A DNA stretch of 64,000 nt from an uncultured beta proteobacterium. Its GTDB lineage: Bacteria > Pseudomonadota > Gammaproteobacteria > Burkholderiales > Burkholderiaceae_C. Below, in pieces: positions 49,381-58,367 of this stretch. Position 1 is the stretch's first letter. The number at the start of each line of letters is the position of its first letter. Position numbers and translations under genes: made by a program. The stretch covers positions 1 to 64,000 of the forward strand of contig CAIVHU010000312.1 in NCBI GenBank assembly GCA_903905735.1, given 5' to 3'. The notes beneath the pieces are model-generated. The model had not been told where the DNA came from. It made no database searches and saw only the letters and a program-made list of their open reading frames with translations.

Positions 49381-50004
49381 GTGAATCCCAAGAATCAACC
49401 ATCCCAGCGCAATCGTGCTGTGGCCCATCTGCAGGCCGCGGGTATGTCGCGACTGAGTGAATTGACGGCAAAGGGCATTACTGCAGCGACGGTGTCGCGC
49501 CTTGAGCGAGAGGGCGTTCTCGTTCGCCTTGCCCGAGGACTGTATCAGTTGGCAGACGCGTCTCTCGATGTGAATCACACCCTTGCCGAGGCCTCCAAAC
49601 TTGTTCCCAAGGGGGTCATCTGCCTGACGTCGTCCCTGGCGTTCCACAGTTTGACTGACCAGATTCCTGCCAAGGTCTGGATGGCCATTGGTTCCAAAGA
49701 TTGGCACCCCACATTTGCATATCCGCCGGTTCGTTTCGCTCGTTTTTCAGGGCCACGCCTGCTGCTTGGTGTTGAGAGACACGTCATTGACGGGGTATCC
49801 GTGCCGATCTTCAGTGTGGCTAAAACCATTGCCGACTTATTCCGGTACCGGCAGACCGTGGGCATCAACGTGGCGCTGGAAGGACTGCGCGAGGCACTCA
49901 GACAAAAAAAGGCTTCGCCCGCCGACATAGCAAGAGAGGCGGTTGACGCCAAAGTCTGGAAAGTCATGGCGCCGTACATGAGTGCGTTGACATCCCATGG
50001 CTGA
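49381..50004 (+). CDS. abiEi: AbiEi-type antitoxin/repressor
   Basis: Antitoxin of a type IV AbiE pair. The 207-residue protein has an N-terminal winged HTH (GMSRLSELTAKGITAATVSR, LEREGVLVRLARGLYQLAD) and a C-terminal domain with VPKGVICLTSSLAFHSLTDQ and FSVAKTIADLFRYR, the standard family layout. I prefer GTG 49381 because the ATG at 49336 lies inside the inverted repeat and adds an odd hydrophobic leader. No clear SD is seen. It overlaps the toxin gene by 8 bases. Confidence 0.85.
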   Translation: MNPKNQPSQRNRAVAHLQAAGMSRLSELTAKGITAATVSRLEREGVLVRLARGLYQLADASLDVNHTLAEASKLVPKGVICLTSSLAFHSLTDQIPAKVWMAIGSKDWHPTFAYPPVRFARFSGPRLLLGVERHVIDGVSVPIFSVAKTIADLFRYRQTVGINVALEGLREALRQKKASPADIAREAVDAKVWKVMAPYMSALTSHG

Positions 50005-50869
50005 GCCCAAGAAACCGCGAGACGTCGGCACTTCGGTGCGCGCCCGCCTGCTGACGCTGGCACGCCAGAAGGGGCAGTCCTTTGACCTTTTGCTGACGCG
50101 CTATGCCAATGAGCGACTTCTGCATCGGCTCAGCCTGTCGCCCCATCGCGATCGGTTCGTACTCAAGGGCGCGATGTTGATGACAACTTGGTTCGATGAT
50201 CCGCACCGTCCGACCCGCGACGTTGATTTTCTGGGTTACGGCGATTCGGCTCCGGATGCGATGCTCGCCACGTTTCGTGAGATCTGCGCCATTGAGGTCA
50301 ACGACGGCATGGTGTTCGACATCGATGCGCTGCGCGTGGAGTTGATCCGCGAAGAGCTTGAGTATGGTGGCTTGCGTCTTCGCACCACTGGGGGGCTCGC
50401 CGGTGCGCGTATTACCGTCATCATTGACATCGGCTTTGGCGACGCCATTGAACCCGGCATTGACGAGGTCAATCTGCCGGTCCTGCTCGATCTGCCGCAG
50501 CCTAGACTACGCGTCTATGCCCGCGAGACGGTGATTGCGGAAAAATTTCAGGCCATGGTCATGCTTGGATTAGCCAACAGCCGTATGAAGGATTTCTATG
50601 ACGTGTGGATTCTGAGTCGGAGCTATGCATTTGATGATGACCGCCTGCCTCGGGCCATCGCAGCGACGTTTGCACGGCGCGGCACGGCTATTCCGCGTGA
50701 GACACCCTTGGCATTGACGCGGGCTTTTGCATTGGATTCAGGCAAGCAGCGACAGTGGGCGGCTTTCGTTCGCGATTTGGCCATCGACATCCCGGCTCTT
50801 GAAACGGTGGTGACAGACCTCGCCGAATTTTTGATGCCAAACGCGCAAAGTGCAAGAGAGCGGTCTTAG
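49997..50869 (+). CDS. abiEii: AbiEii-type nucleotidyltransferase toxin
   Basis: A 290-residue DUF1814/AbiEii protein, a nucleotidyltransferase toxin that halts growth when the antitoxin fails, causing abortive infection or stabilising mobile DNA. The active-site block is LKGAMLMTTWFDD plus PTRDVDFLGYGD, with the later conserved ETVIAEKFQAMV and RMKDFYDVWIL. It is translationally coupled to abiEi and lies between primase and trbF, breaking the trb order. Confidence 0.88.
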   Translation: MAEPKKPRDVGTSVRARLLTLARQKGQSFDLLLTRYANERLLHRLSLSPHRDRFVLKGAMLMTTWFDDPHRPTRDVDFLGYGDSAPDAMLATFREICAIEVNDGMVFDIDALRVELIREELEYGGLRLRTTGGLAGARITVIIDIGFGDAIEPGIDEVNLPVLLDLPQPRLRVYARETVIAEKFQAMVMLGLANSRMKDFYDVWILSRSYAFDDDRLPRAIAATFARRGTAIPRETPLALTRAFALDSGKQRQWAAFVRDLAIDIPALETVVTDLAEFLMPNAQSARERS

Positions 50870-51049
50870 CTTGATCGGCTGGGTCCCCGAAACTGCCGCA
50901 GTTGCTGCAATTGCCGCAATTCTTTTGCCCCTCAAAGGATAGGTTTTACGTCGTTTGGCACTGCGCTGCGTACCAAAACGATCGACGTCCATTTTGTGGT
51001 GCTTGCGCCAAATCGGTATCTGGCAACAGCACTCAAAAAGGACGCCTGC

Positions 51050-51703
51050 ATGTCAGAACAAAATCCCTACCTCAACGCCCGCCGGGAGTGGGATGAGCGC
51101 TACGGTGGATTGATCTCACGCGCGCGCAACTGGCAACTGATGGCCGCTGGCTCCTTGGCGGTCGCGGTGGTGGCCGTGGTGGGTATTGCGTTTGTCGGAT
51201 CCCAATCCAAGATCCAGCCGTTTGTGGTGGTCACCGACCAACTCGGCTCGCCAGTTGCGGTGGCTCGTCCCGCGCCGGTGGCCAGGGCTGACTTTGACAA
51301 GCGGCTGATGGTGGCTCAACTGGCGGCCTTCATCAAGGATGTGCGCTCCATGCTGCCCGATGCGGTTGCCCAGCAGGTCTCACTCAACCGGGTGTACGCC
51401 ATGGCGGGGCGCGATGTGGCTGGATTCTTGAATGATTTTTTCAAAGACAACTCACCTTTCTCCGTCGATGGTTCGGTCACCCGCGTCGAGGTTTCGTCCG
51501 TCATTCCTCAAGGCGGTGAAACCTACCAGGTGTCCTGGGTAGAAACCAAAGCCAGGCCCGGCGCGACGGCTGTGGCGCAGCACTGGAAAGCCATCGTCAC
51601 GGTCGGGGTTGACGCCAAGCTGGCAGAAAACCCCAAGGTCGCGCTCTGGAACCCGTTTGGCATCTACGTCAAATCCATCTCCTGGGCCAAAGAAGTTCTG
51701 TAA
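51050..51703 (+). CDS. trbF: Conjugal transfer protein TrbF (VirB8)
   Basis: TrbF is a bitopic VirB8-like scaffold of the channel. The 217-residue protein has NPYLNARREWDERYGGLISR at the start, one membrane helix (about residues 28-48) and a periplasmic NTF2-like domain, with WNPFGIYVKSISWAKEVL at the end. AGGA precedes ATG 51050. The 180-base gap from abiEii has imperfect direct repeats of TTGCCGCAA but no gene. Confidence 0.92.
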   Translation: MSEQNPYLNARREWDERYGGLISRARNWQLMAAGSLAVAVVAVVGIAFVGSQSKIQPFVVVTDQLGSPVAVARPAPVARADFDKRLMVAQLAAFIKDVRSMLPDAVAQQVSLNRVYAMAGRDVAGFLNDFFKDNSPFSVDGSVTRVEVSSVIPQGGETYQVSWVETKARPGATAVAQHWKAIVTVGVDAKLAENPKVALWNPFGIYVKSISWAKEVL

Positions 51704-51714
51704 AGGCCGTCATC

Positions 51715-52794
51715 ATGAAAAAACCCTTCACTCCCCTCAACACCCTCATCACCCTGGCCGCACTCACCTCAGCTGCCAGCGCATTTGCACAGCCAACGGC
51801 TGCCACTTCAGCAACCCAGCCTGCCACCTCTCAAACCCCAGCAGTTGAAGCCATCACCTTACAACCCACCCCAGCCAAGCAACAGGTCACGGCATCTCCA
51901 GACGTGTCAGCGCCCTCTCCTATGCTGCCAACAGCCAAAGCACAGGTTAAAAAACTTCCTGCCGCCGAGGCTGCAAGGCTTGCTGCAGCGCAACGCTGGG
52001 AACAAACGGGTGTGGCCGAGGCCTTGGTCAGTGCCGGTGGCGCGGTCGAATACCCCTATGGCTATTCACGTCCCACGATCACATGTGCGCCTTTGCACGT
52101 CTGCTCGATTGCACTGCAAGCAGGTGAAGCTGTCACCAGCGTGTCGATGGGCGACACGGTAAGGTGGTTATTGCAGACCGCAACAGCCGGGGCAAAGCCG
52201 GTGATGATGGTCAAGCCAACACAGGCAGGCCTGTCAACCAATCTGGTGGTGACCACAGACAAAGGCCGCATCTATTACGTGCACCTGGTGTCCAGTAAAA
52301 CCGAATACGTCCCAATGGTGAGTTGGTATGACCCGGCGGCCATGACCCGCGACTTGAGTGCTGAGGCGCAAGCGTCAGCTCGACAGCAAGCGGAACTTGA
52401 GGCATCGATGGCTGCTACCAAGATGGCCGCCGAACAAGCCAAAGCCCAAAGGGTCGTGGCTGACAAGACGGTTGGCAAGCTTGATCCAACAACGCTGGAT
52501 TTTGGCTACAACTGCAATGGTGAAGCAGCGTTCAAGCCGACTCGTGTTTTTGCCAATGCCACGCACACGTTTATTCAGATGCCACCCGGTACATCGGCCA
52601 GCGATGCACCGGCGGTGTTCAATGTCTCCAACAATGAAACCGAGCTGCTGAATTCCCGGCTGGTGAATGGCTACTACATCGTCGACGGCAAGCCCGCCAA
52701 GCTCAGTCTGATGTTGGGGGTCGGTGACAAGGCGCAAACCGTTCAGTGCCAAAAATCACAACCCAACGGTTTGTCTCGCTGGGGCGGCCAATGA
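51715..52794 (+). CDS. trbG: Conjugal transfer protein TrbG (VirB9)
   Basis: TrbG is the periplasmic/outer-membrane VirB9-like part of the core complex. The 359-residue precursor has a signal peptide (residues about 1-25, ending SAFA), a Thr/Ala/Pro-rich spacer, then VEYPYGYSRPTITCAPLHVC and the C-terminal domain FGYNCNGEAAFKPTRVFANA. It starts 11 bases after trbF and overlaps trbI (ATGA). Confidence 0.92.
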   Translation: MKKPFTPLNTLITLAALTSAASAFAQPTAATSATQPATSQTPAVEAITLQPTPAKQQVTASPDVSAPSPMLPTAKAQVKKLPAAEAARLAAAQRWEQTGVAEALVSAGGAVEYPYGYSRPTITCAPLHVCSIALQAGEAVTSVSMGDTVRWLLQTATAGAKPVMMVKPTQAGLSTNLVVTTDKGRIYYVHLVSSKTEYVPMVSWYDPAAMTRDLSAEAQASARQQAELEASMAATKMAAEQAKAQRVVADKTVGKLDPTTLDFGYNCNGEAAFKPTRVFANATHTFIQMPPGTSASDAPAVFNVSNNETELLNSRLVNGYYIVDGKPAKLSLMLGVGDKAQTVQCQKSQPNGLSRWGGQ

Positions 52795-54281
52795 TGTTCA
52801 GATTCGGCAAACAGCCCCAGGCAGACGATGCTGCTGACATTGAGGCCGCAGCCATGGATGGCCCGGGGCAGCCGCTGGAAATTCAGCCACCGCCGCCTGG
52901 CACCAAGCGGTTGTCCAAAAAGGGCCAGTTTCTGCTTTTGGGCGGCGCCTCCACGGTGGCATCGGCCATCTTGATTGGGGTGATGATCAGCGGCAAACGC
53001 GGTGATGATGCTGACTCACAAAAACAACTGACCGCCAGCGACGCACCAGGTCAAACGGTACCGTACAAGGAAAACGTGGAGGACATCCAGCGCAGGGCAA
53101 CCATTGCCGCTGCAGCGGCTGGACATCAAGCCACCCTTCAAACGGCTGATGGTCAGCAAACTGGTCCTTTGGCCAGCCGCTCGTCCAATGCCGTGGGCAA
53201 CTCTGGCAGCACCCGAACTGCCGGTGGTGGTGCCTCACCGCCCTCGCCCGCTGAGGCCCACCGGTTGTGGCTGCAAAAGCGCAAGTATGAGCGTCTTCAG
53301 GGTCAAATCATGGCGTCTGACTCAGCCGAAACGGCAGACATCAGCAAAGGCGGTGCTGCGCTGGCGGCCAGATCGGCTGCAGGCGGCATCATGGCCGTAA
53401 ATGCTGATGGTGAGGATGTGGACGGCGGTGCGAATCAAAGGCTGTCCGCCGCCCAAGGGCGTGCTGTGAACGCGCGTGCGAATGCCACGGCGGACGCCAT
53501 GCGCATGGCGAATTTGCCAGCCAGTGTGACCGGCACCAGCAAACCTGCAGGAAATTCACCTGCCTCTGTTGCTTCTGTTGCTTCTGTTGCTGCTGTCGTT
53601 CCTGCCGGTCTTGACCCCGCAGTAGCTGCCCAAGCCCGCAATAAGGCCTTCATGAAGGAAGCGGCTGATAGCGGCTACTTGCCAGAATGGCTCAAACCTA
53701 AGTTGGGCGAATTTGAGTTGACGGCGGGTTCCGTCATCCCCGCCGTCATGCTGTCTGGCATCAATTCCGATCTGCCTGGCACCATCGTTGCGCAGACCCG
53801 CCAAACGGTCTATGCCACCCACGACCCTGACGCGGTGGTTATCCCGCAAGGCTCGCGCCTGATCGGCAGGTACTCTGCTGATGTCGCCTATGGTCAATCA
53901 CGGGTGCTGGCCGCTTGGGATGAATTGATCTTGCCCAATGGTTCGCGCCTTGCCTTGCGCAGCATGGCGGCGGCCGATGGCCAAGGTCAATCCGGCATGG
54001 AGGATCAGGTGAATAACCACTTCTGGAAAACCTGGTCATCGGCACTGCTGGTGTCGTTCTTGGGGGTTGCCGCGCAACAGTCGCAACCGCAAAACCAGGG
54101 TGCATTCAACACACCATCCGGCTCGGCTCAAGCATCGGCTGCGGCCATGAATTCCCTTAGTGACGTGAGCTCAAAGATTTTGCAAAAGAGCTTGAACGTT
54201 TCCCCCACGCTGCAAATCCGCCCCGGCATGGCATTCAACGTCATGGTCAACCGCTCAATCATCTTGCCAAGCTACCGGTAA
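52791..54281 (+). CDS. trbI: Conjugal transfer protein TrbI (VirB10)
   Basis: TrbI is the VirB10-like protein that spans both membranes and opens the outer pore. The 496-residue protein has a cytoplasmic start, one membrane helix (FLLLGGASTVASAILIGVMI, about residues 45-65), a Pro/Ala/Ser-rich periplasmic linker and the C-terminal TrbI domain (LTAGSVIPAVMLSGINSDLP, VVIPQGSRLIGRY, LQIRPGMAFNVMVNRSIIL). It is the last trb gene and converges on the gene at 54259. Confidence 0.94.
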   Translation: MMFRFGKQPQADDAADIEAAAMDGPGQPLEIQPPPPGTKRLSKKGQFLLLGGASTVASAILIGVMISGKRGDDADSQKQLTASDAPGQTVPYKENVEDIQRRATIAAAAAGHQATLQTADGQQTGPLASRSSNAVGNSGSTRTAGGGASPPSPAEAHRLWLQKRKYERLQGQIMASDSAETADISKGGAALAARSAAGGIMAVNADGEDVDGGANQRLSAAQGRAVNARANATADAMRMANLPASVTGTSKPAGNSPASVASVASVAAVVPAGLDPAVAAQARNKAFMKEAADSGYLPEWLKPKLGEFELTAGSVIPAVMLSGINSDLPGTIVAQTRQTVYATHDPDAVVIPQGSRLIGRYSADVAYGQSRVLAAWDELILPNGSRLALRSMAAADGQGQSGMEDQVNNHFWKTWSSALLVSFLGVAAQQSQPQNQGAFNTPSGSAQASAAAMNSLSDVSSKILQKSLNVSPTLQIRPGMAFNVMVNRSIILPSYR

Positions 54282-54597
54282 TTTGGATGATTGAAATCGG
54301 GATGCGGTGCGGCAAGGAAACTTGATCGATACCCAGTCTGCCACTCGTGGCCAACGGCAGGGCCTGTAGCAGCGTCAACGCGCCGGTGGCTTGGGTTTCC
54401 TTGGCTTTTTTCAAAACCAGAATCTGCTCTGATTGGGCAACTTGGCTTTGCTGCATTTGCGTTGCGGTGTTGATCAGTGCGGTGGGATGGCTTGTCACAA
54501 GTTGACTTTGACCTGGGTGATGACTTCCCCGTGGTTTGTGGGCGAGGTTGACCTTGCGCTGGGATTGCAGGGGAATCTCGTTGGGCGCAACGCTCAC
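54259..54597 (-). CDS. YjfB-like putative motility protein
   Basis: A 112-residue reading frame starting at a GTG that overlaps the sbcC stop (GTGA). Residues about 34-80 (LINTATQMQQSQVAQSEQIL, then LKKAKETQATGALTLLQALP) closely follow the pattern of the YjfB family, small proteins of unknown role labelled putative motility proteins. The first 32 residues look disordered, and an inner GTG near residue 33 gives a size closer to the family. Its 3' end overlaps the trbI stop region. Function here is unknown. Confidence 0.5.
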   Translation of the reverse strand: MSVAPNEIPLQSQRKVNLAHKPRGSHHPGQSQLVTSHPTALINTATQMQQSQVAQSEQILVLKKAKETQATGALTLLQALPLATSGRLGIDQVSLPHRIPISIIQITGSLAR

Positions 54598-57500
54598 GCC
54601 ACCACAACCCGGCTCACCCCGCCCGCCTGACGCATCACCTGCACCCGCGTGCCGATGCGCTCAGTCATCTCTTGTACATGGGAGATCACCCCAACCTTGC
54701 GACCCAGAGCCTGCAAGTTGTCAAGCGCATCCATCGCCACTCGCAGTGACTCCGCATCCAGACTGCCAAAGCCCTCGTCAATAAACAGCGACTCCACCTT
54801 GACCCTGTGCGACGACAGCGATGCCAAGCCCAAAGCGAGTGCCAGCGACACCAGAAATGACTCGCCGCCCGACAGTGAATGGACTGAGCGCACCTCGTCG
54901 CCCATGTCCTGATCAACGACAAGCAGGCCCAGCGTGTCCTTGATGCGCTGCAAGCGGTACCTGCGACTCAGGTTTTGCAAGTGGCTGTTGCCATAGCCAA
55001 GCAAGATGTCCAGTGTGTATTGCTGGGCGAAGTTGCGAAACTTCTTGCCGTCAGCCGAACCGATCAGGTCGCTGAGTTGCGACCAGACTTTTGATGTGGC
55101 AGTTTGCTTGTCAATGGCAACCCGAAGTGATTCAGAAATCGATAGGCGGTCATCATCGCGGGCGAGTTCAAGTCTCAAGTTGGACAGTGCCTCGTTGGCC
55201 AGCTCCAACTCCTGAGCCACCTGAGTCAGGGTTTGCTGCAAAACCCCGGGGTCTTCGTTTTCCGCTCTGGTGGCCTCGTGCTCGGCAAGAGATTCCTTGC
55301 GGGTCTCCAACACGGCCTGGGCAGCACCTACGGACTGCACCAGTTGCTGTAGCGTCTCTCGCTCTTGCGTCAGCCACTGTGCGGGCACTTTCAGCAAAGC
55401 TTCGAGTTCATCCAGCGTCAGCGCTGACCATGCCGCAGCGGCCTCCTGTACCATTGCGTCTCGTTGTGCCTGTGCCAACGCATTGAATTCTGCCAACCAG
55501 GCGCTGAGTTGCGCACCTGCGATGTCGCGCGCCTCCCGATGCTGCATAAGCTGAACACCATTCAAGCGAACAGCTTCGAGCAGTCGCGTGACATCACCTT
55601 GCGCCTGGAGCAGCGTCGCCTGAGCTTGCGCCACCGCTTTCCTAGCAAAGTCAACGGAAGTAAACAACTCGTTCTCGACATCAAAAATCGGTCTGCCGCC
55701 AAACAGCGCCGCACGTTCATTTCGGCGATTGATCAGCTCAGCCTCTACCGTGGCGCGCAAGTCAGATTGAACCTTGAGTTGCTGAGCCGCCAGGTGGCAG
55801 GCGTTGACATAGCCACTGATCTGGACCTGCAAAGCTGCAATGGATGCACCCAGAATAGCTTTTTCCTGCTGTCTTTCACTCCAATCATTGGCTTGATCAC
55901 GGCATTCGGTGACAAAAGCGTCCGGATTTTGAACCCAATTCTGGCGCCAATCAGGAGTGGCAAAAGCTCCGTCAAGTTGCGCCTGAACCTGATTCAGCTG
56001 CGACTGGCCCTGTTCTAGCTGCTGTTGTGCCGCTGCAATGGATTGAGATGTCACCGTGCTTCTGATTTCTAGCTGGGTCAAGACATCCCGTGCCGCATCG
56101 ACAGCTTTCTTGGCGAGATCCAGCGTGGTTTGAGCTGCTTCCTTGAGCTTGAGTTGGCTTCTGTGCGCCTTTTCCTGTTTACCCAACTGGTCCAAACCAG
56201 CTTTATTGCTGACCTGCTGTGAGTCAAGCCACTCAAATCGGTCAGGCTCTGGCACTGCATCGACCTCAGACCGCAAGACCAGCGTATTCCAGTCGGCAAG
56301 TACCCCAGCCAGGCCAATGTCAAGTTGCGCCAAGTCCTTAACCAGTTGCTGGAGCTGCTGCTCGGCACTGGCTTTGCTGGTCGTCGCCGAAGCGGATCGT
56401 TGCAACAACGCATCAAGAGATTTGCGCTTGTCCTTGACCTGATCCTGCAGGCTCTTGAGCATCGCATCCGCCACTGGCGAGTGTGTTGCGTAAGGGTGCT
56501 CCAGCGAGCCGCACACCGGGCAGGGTTGATCAACTTGCAAGGCAGTGCGCAAGGTTTCGGCACCTTTGCTGGCCGCCAACTTGGCCAGACTGAGCGACTG
56601 TTCAGCGGTTGACAGGTCTTGCTCCAACAAGGGCTGAAGCTTGGCAACATCCAGCAGATCCTGATTGCAATTTGACAGCAGCGATTCCTGCGCCTGCTGC
56701 TGTTCGCGCTGTTTGACTTGCTGGCTGTGCACATCGCAGCGTTTTTGCCAAAGTTGCGCCGCTGTTTGCAAGTGATCACGACGATCCTCAAGCAGCTGTT
56801 TATCGTGGGTCAGTTTGTCGATATCTACGGCGGCACAAGCCTGGGTCAGTTCATCAAGCTTTTCCCCTGCCGCACTCAAATGTCCATTGGCAGTGCCCAA
56901 ATCGGCAAGTGCCTTTTCCTGTGCCTTGGTGATGCCTGTGGCGGTTGCCGTTAGTTCTTTGATCTCCTTTGCCGTTTTGTCGAGCTGCGTCTGGTGTCCC
57001 TGCGCTTGAGCAAACAAGGATTCCCACAGTTGCCAGCGTTCTGCCAGGGGTTTCAACTGCCCATGCTGGGCGATCCACGAATCGATCAAGGCCAACTCAG
57101 AGTTCGACTGTGCCAGTCGTTTGTCAGCTTCGTTTTTTTGTGATTGCTCTGCCTGAAAGTGTCGCTGGGCATCGTCTTGCGCCTTGCTGGCGGCTTTAAA
57201 CTGCGGCACTACAGCGTTGATGGTGGCATCCAGCGCTTTTGCAGCATTGATGTCTGCTTGCGCCAGCACTGTGCGGGTCTCCGCTGCGGCCAGTTGGTTC
57301 ACCGCTTTCTTGTGAGCGGCTTCATGGATGACGACGCCGGCGTTTGCCTCATCCAGAGCCTTCTGGCTGTCCGACTGCGTTTTCTCAGTGTCTGAAATCT
57401 GCTGGGTCAGGCGCTCAAGCTCCACCCACATCGGTCGCGCTGGTTGCACCTGCTCGACTCGGGTCAACTGTGCAAATCTGGGGGCAGCCAGGTCCCGCTC

Positions 57501-58367
57501 CATCGTTGCTGCTTCCAGTTTTTGGCTAGCGTCGGTTTGAGTTGCTTTGAGCTGATCCCACTGCTGGTGCCAGCGCAGGTTTCCCTCAGTCACAGCTTTG
57601 CGATCGCCCAGCACCTTGATGCTGTCGGTTTGCGCCTGGCGCTGAATCTCTTTTTCTTCGCGGACCTCGGGCAATAGCGGTGCCTGGTCCTTGAGTCTGG
57701 ATTGCAGGAGTTCGAGCTTTTCGTTCTCTGATTTCATCCTGGCAAACGCCTGTTTTGAAATCTGCGAGAAGGTCTCGGTGCCGGTCAGCGTCTGCAACAG
57801 TTCGGCGCGTTCATCGTCCGTGGCTTTGAGAAAGGCGGCAAAGTCATTTTGGGCCAGTAGCACGGCGCGGGTGAACTGGTCAAAGTTCAGACCGATGAAC
57901 GACTCAATCAGGCGCAAGGTTTCGGTTTTGCGGTGGTCTCCCAGCACTTGGCCATCATGAATGCGGGTCAGGCTGATGTCACTGTTTTGCAGTTTGCCCT
58001 CGGCTTTATTGCGTGAGCGCCGCACGTTCCAGCGTGACCGGTAGGCAACACTGTCGCTGCCGACAAAGTCCACCTCAGCAAACCCTTCGGCAGCGCCACG
58101 CCGCAGGATGGTGCGCGGGTCAGAAGGTGTGATCGAGTTGTCGCCCACGTCGGGCACGCTCTCGCCTTTGCTGGTGGCCTTGGCAAGTCGCGGGGTGTGT
58201 TCGTAAAGGGCCAGGCACAAGGCATCCAACAGGGTGCTTTTGCCAGCGCCGGTGGCACCGGTGATGGCATACAAGCCAGCGGATGCCAGAGGCTCAGACT
58301 GAAAGTCGATCTCAAACTCAGCAGACAGCGAGGCCAGATTCTTGCCCCGGATGGCGAGGATCTTCAT
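54594..58367 (-). CDS. sbcC: Exonuclease subunit SbcC
   Basis: SbcC is the SMC-like ATPase of the SbcCD nuclease, which opens DNA hairpins and processes ends. The 1257-residue protein has Walker A YAITGATGAGKSTLLDALCL near residue 35, long coiled coils around a zinc hook (QPCPVCGSLEHP near residue 615), and the C-terminal ABC signature SLSGGESFLVSLALALGLAS with Walker B FIDEGFGSLD. Its ATG overlaps the sbcD stop by four bases. Confidence 0.94.
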   Translation of the reverse strand: MKILAIRGKNLASLSAEFEIDFQSEPLASAGLYAITGATGAGKSTLLDALCLALYEHTPRLAKATSKGESVPDVGDNSITPSDPRTILRRGAAEGFAEVDFVGSDSVAYRSRWNVRRSRNKAEGKLQNSDISLTRIHDGQVLGDHRKTETLRLIESFIGLNFDQFTRAVLLAQNDFAAFLKATDDERAELLQTLTGTETFSQISKQAFARMKSENEKLELLQSRLKDQAPLLPEVREEKEIQRQAQTDSIKVLGDRKAVTEGNLRWHQQWDQLKATQTDASQKLEAATMERDLAAPRFAQLTRVEQVQPARPMWVELERLTQQISDTEKTQSDSQKALDEANAGVVIHEAAHKKAVNQLAAAETRTVLAQADINAAKALDATINAVVPQFKAASKAQDDAQRHFQAEQSQKNEADKRLAQSNSELALIDSWIAQHGQLKPLAERWQLWESLFAQAQGHQTQLDKTAKEIKELTATATGITKAQEKALADLGTANGHLSAAGEKLDELTQACAAVDIDKLTHDKQLLEDRRDHLQTAAQLWQKRCDVHSQQVKQREQQQAQESLLSNCNQDLLDVAKLQPLLEQDLSTAEQSLSLAKLAASKGAETLRTALQVDQPCPVCGSLEHPYATHSPVADAMLKSLQDQVKDKRKSLDALLQRSASATTSKASAEQQLQQLVKDLAQLDIGLAGVLADWNTLVLRSEVDAVPEPDRFEWLDSQQVSNKAGLDQLGKQEKAHRSQLKLKEAAQTTLDLAKKAVDAARDVLTQLEIRSTVTSQSIAAAQQQLEQGQSQLNQVQAQLDGAFATPDWRQNWVQNPDAFVTECRDQANDWSERQQEKAILGASIAALQVQISGYVNACHLAAQQLKVQSDLRATVEAELINRRNERAALFGGRPIFDVENELFTSVDFARKAVAQAQATLLQAQGDVTRLLEAVRLNGVQLMQHREARDIAGAQLSAWLAEFNALAQAQRDAMVQEAAAAWSALTLDELEALLKVPAQWLTQERETLQQLVQSVGAAQAVLETRKESLAEHEATRAENEDPGVLQQTLTQVAQELELANEALSNLRLELARDDDRLSISESLRVAIDKQTATSKVWSQLSDLIGSADGKKFRNFAQQYTLDILLGYGNSHLQNLSRRYRLQRIKDTLGLLVVDQDMGDEVRSVHSLSGGESFLVSLALALGLASLSSHRVKVESLFIDEGFGSLDAESLRVAMDALDNLQALGRKVGVISHVQEMTERIGTRVQVMRQAGGVSRVVVA

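Noticed and set aside
54272-54607. Alternative minus-strand frame overlapping the YjfB-like gene
   Set aside because: The other frame carries the YjfB-like pattern; this one is low-complexity and without family features.
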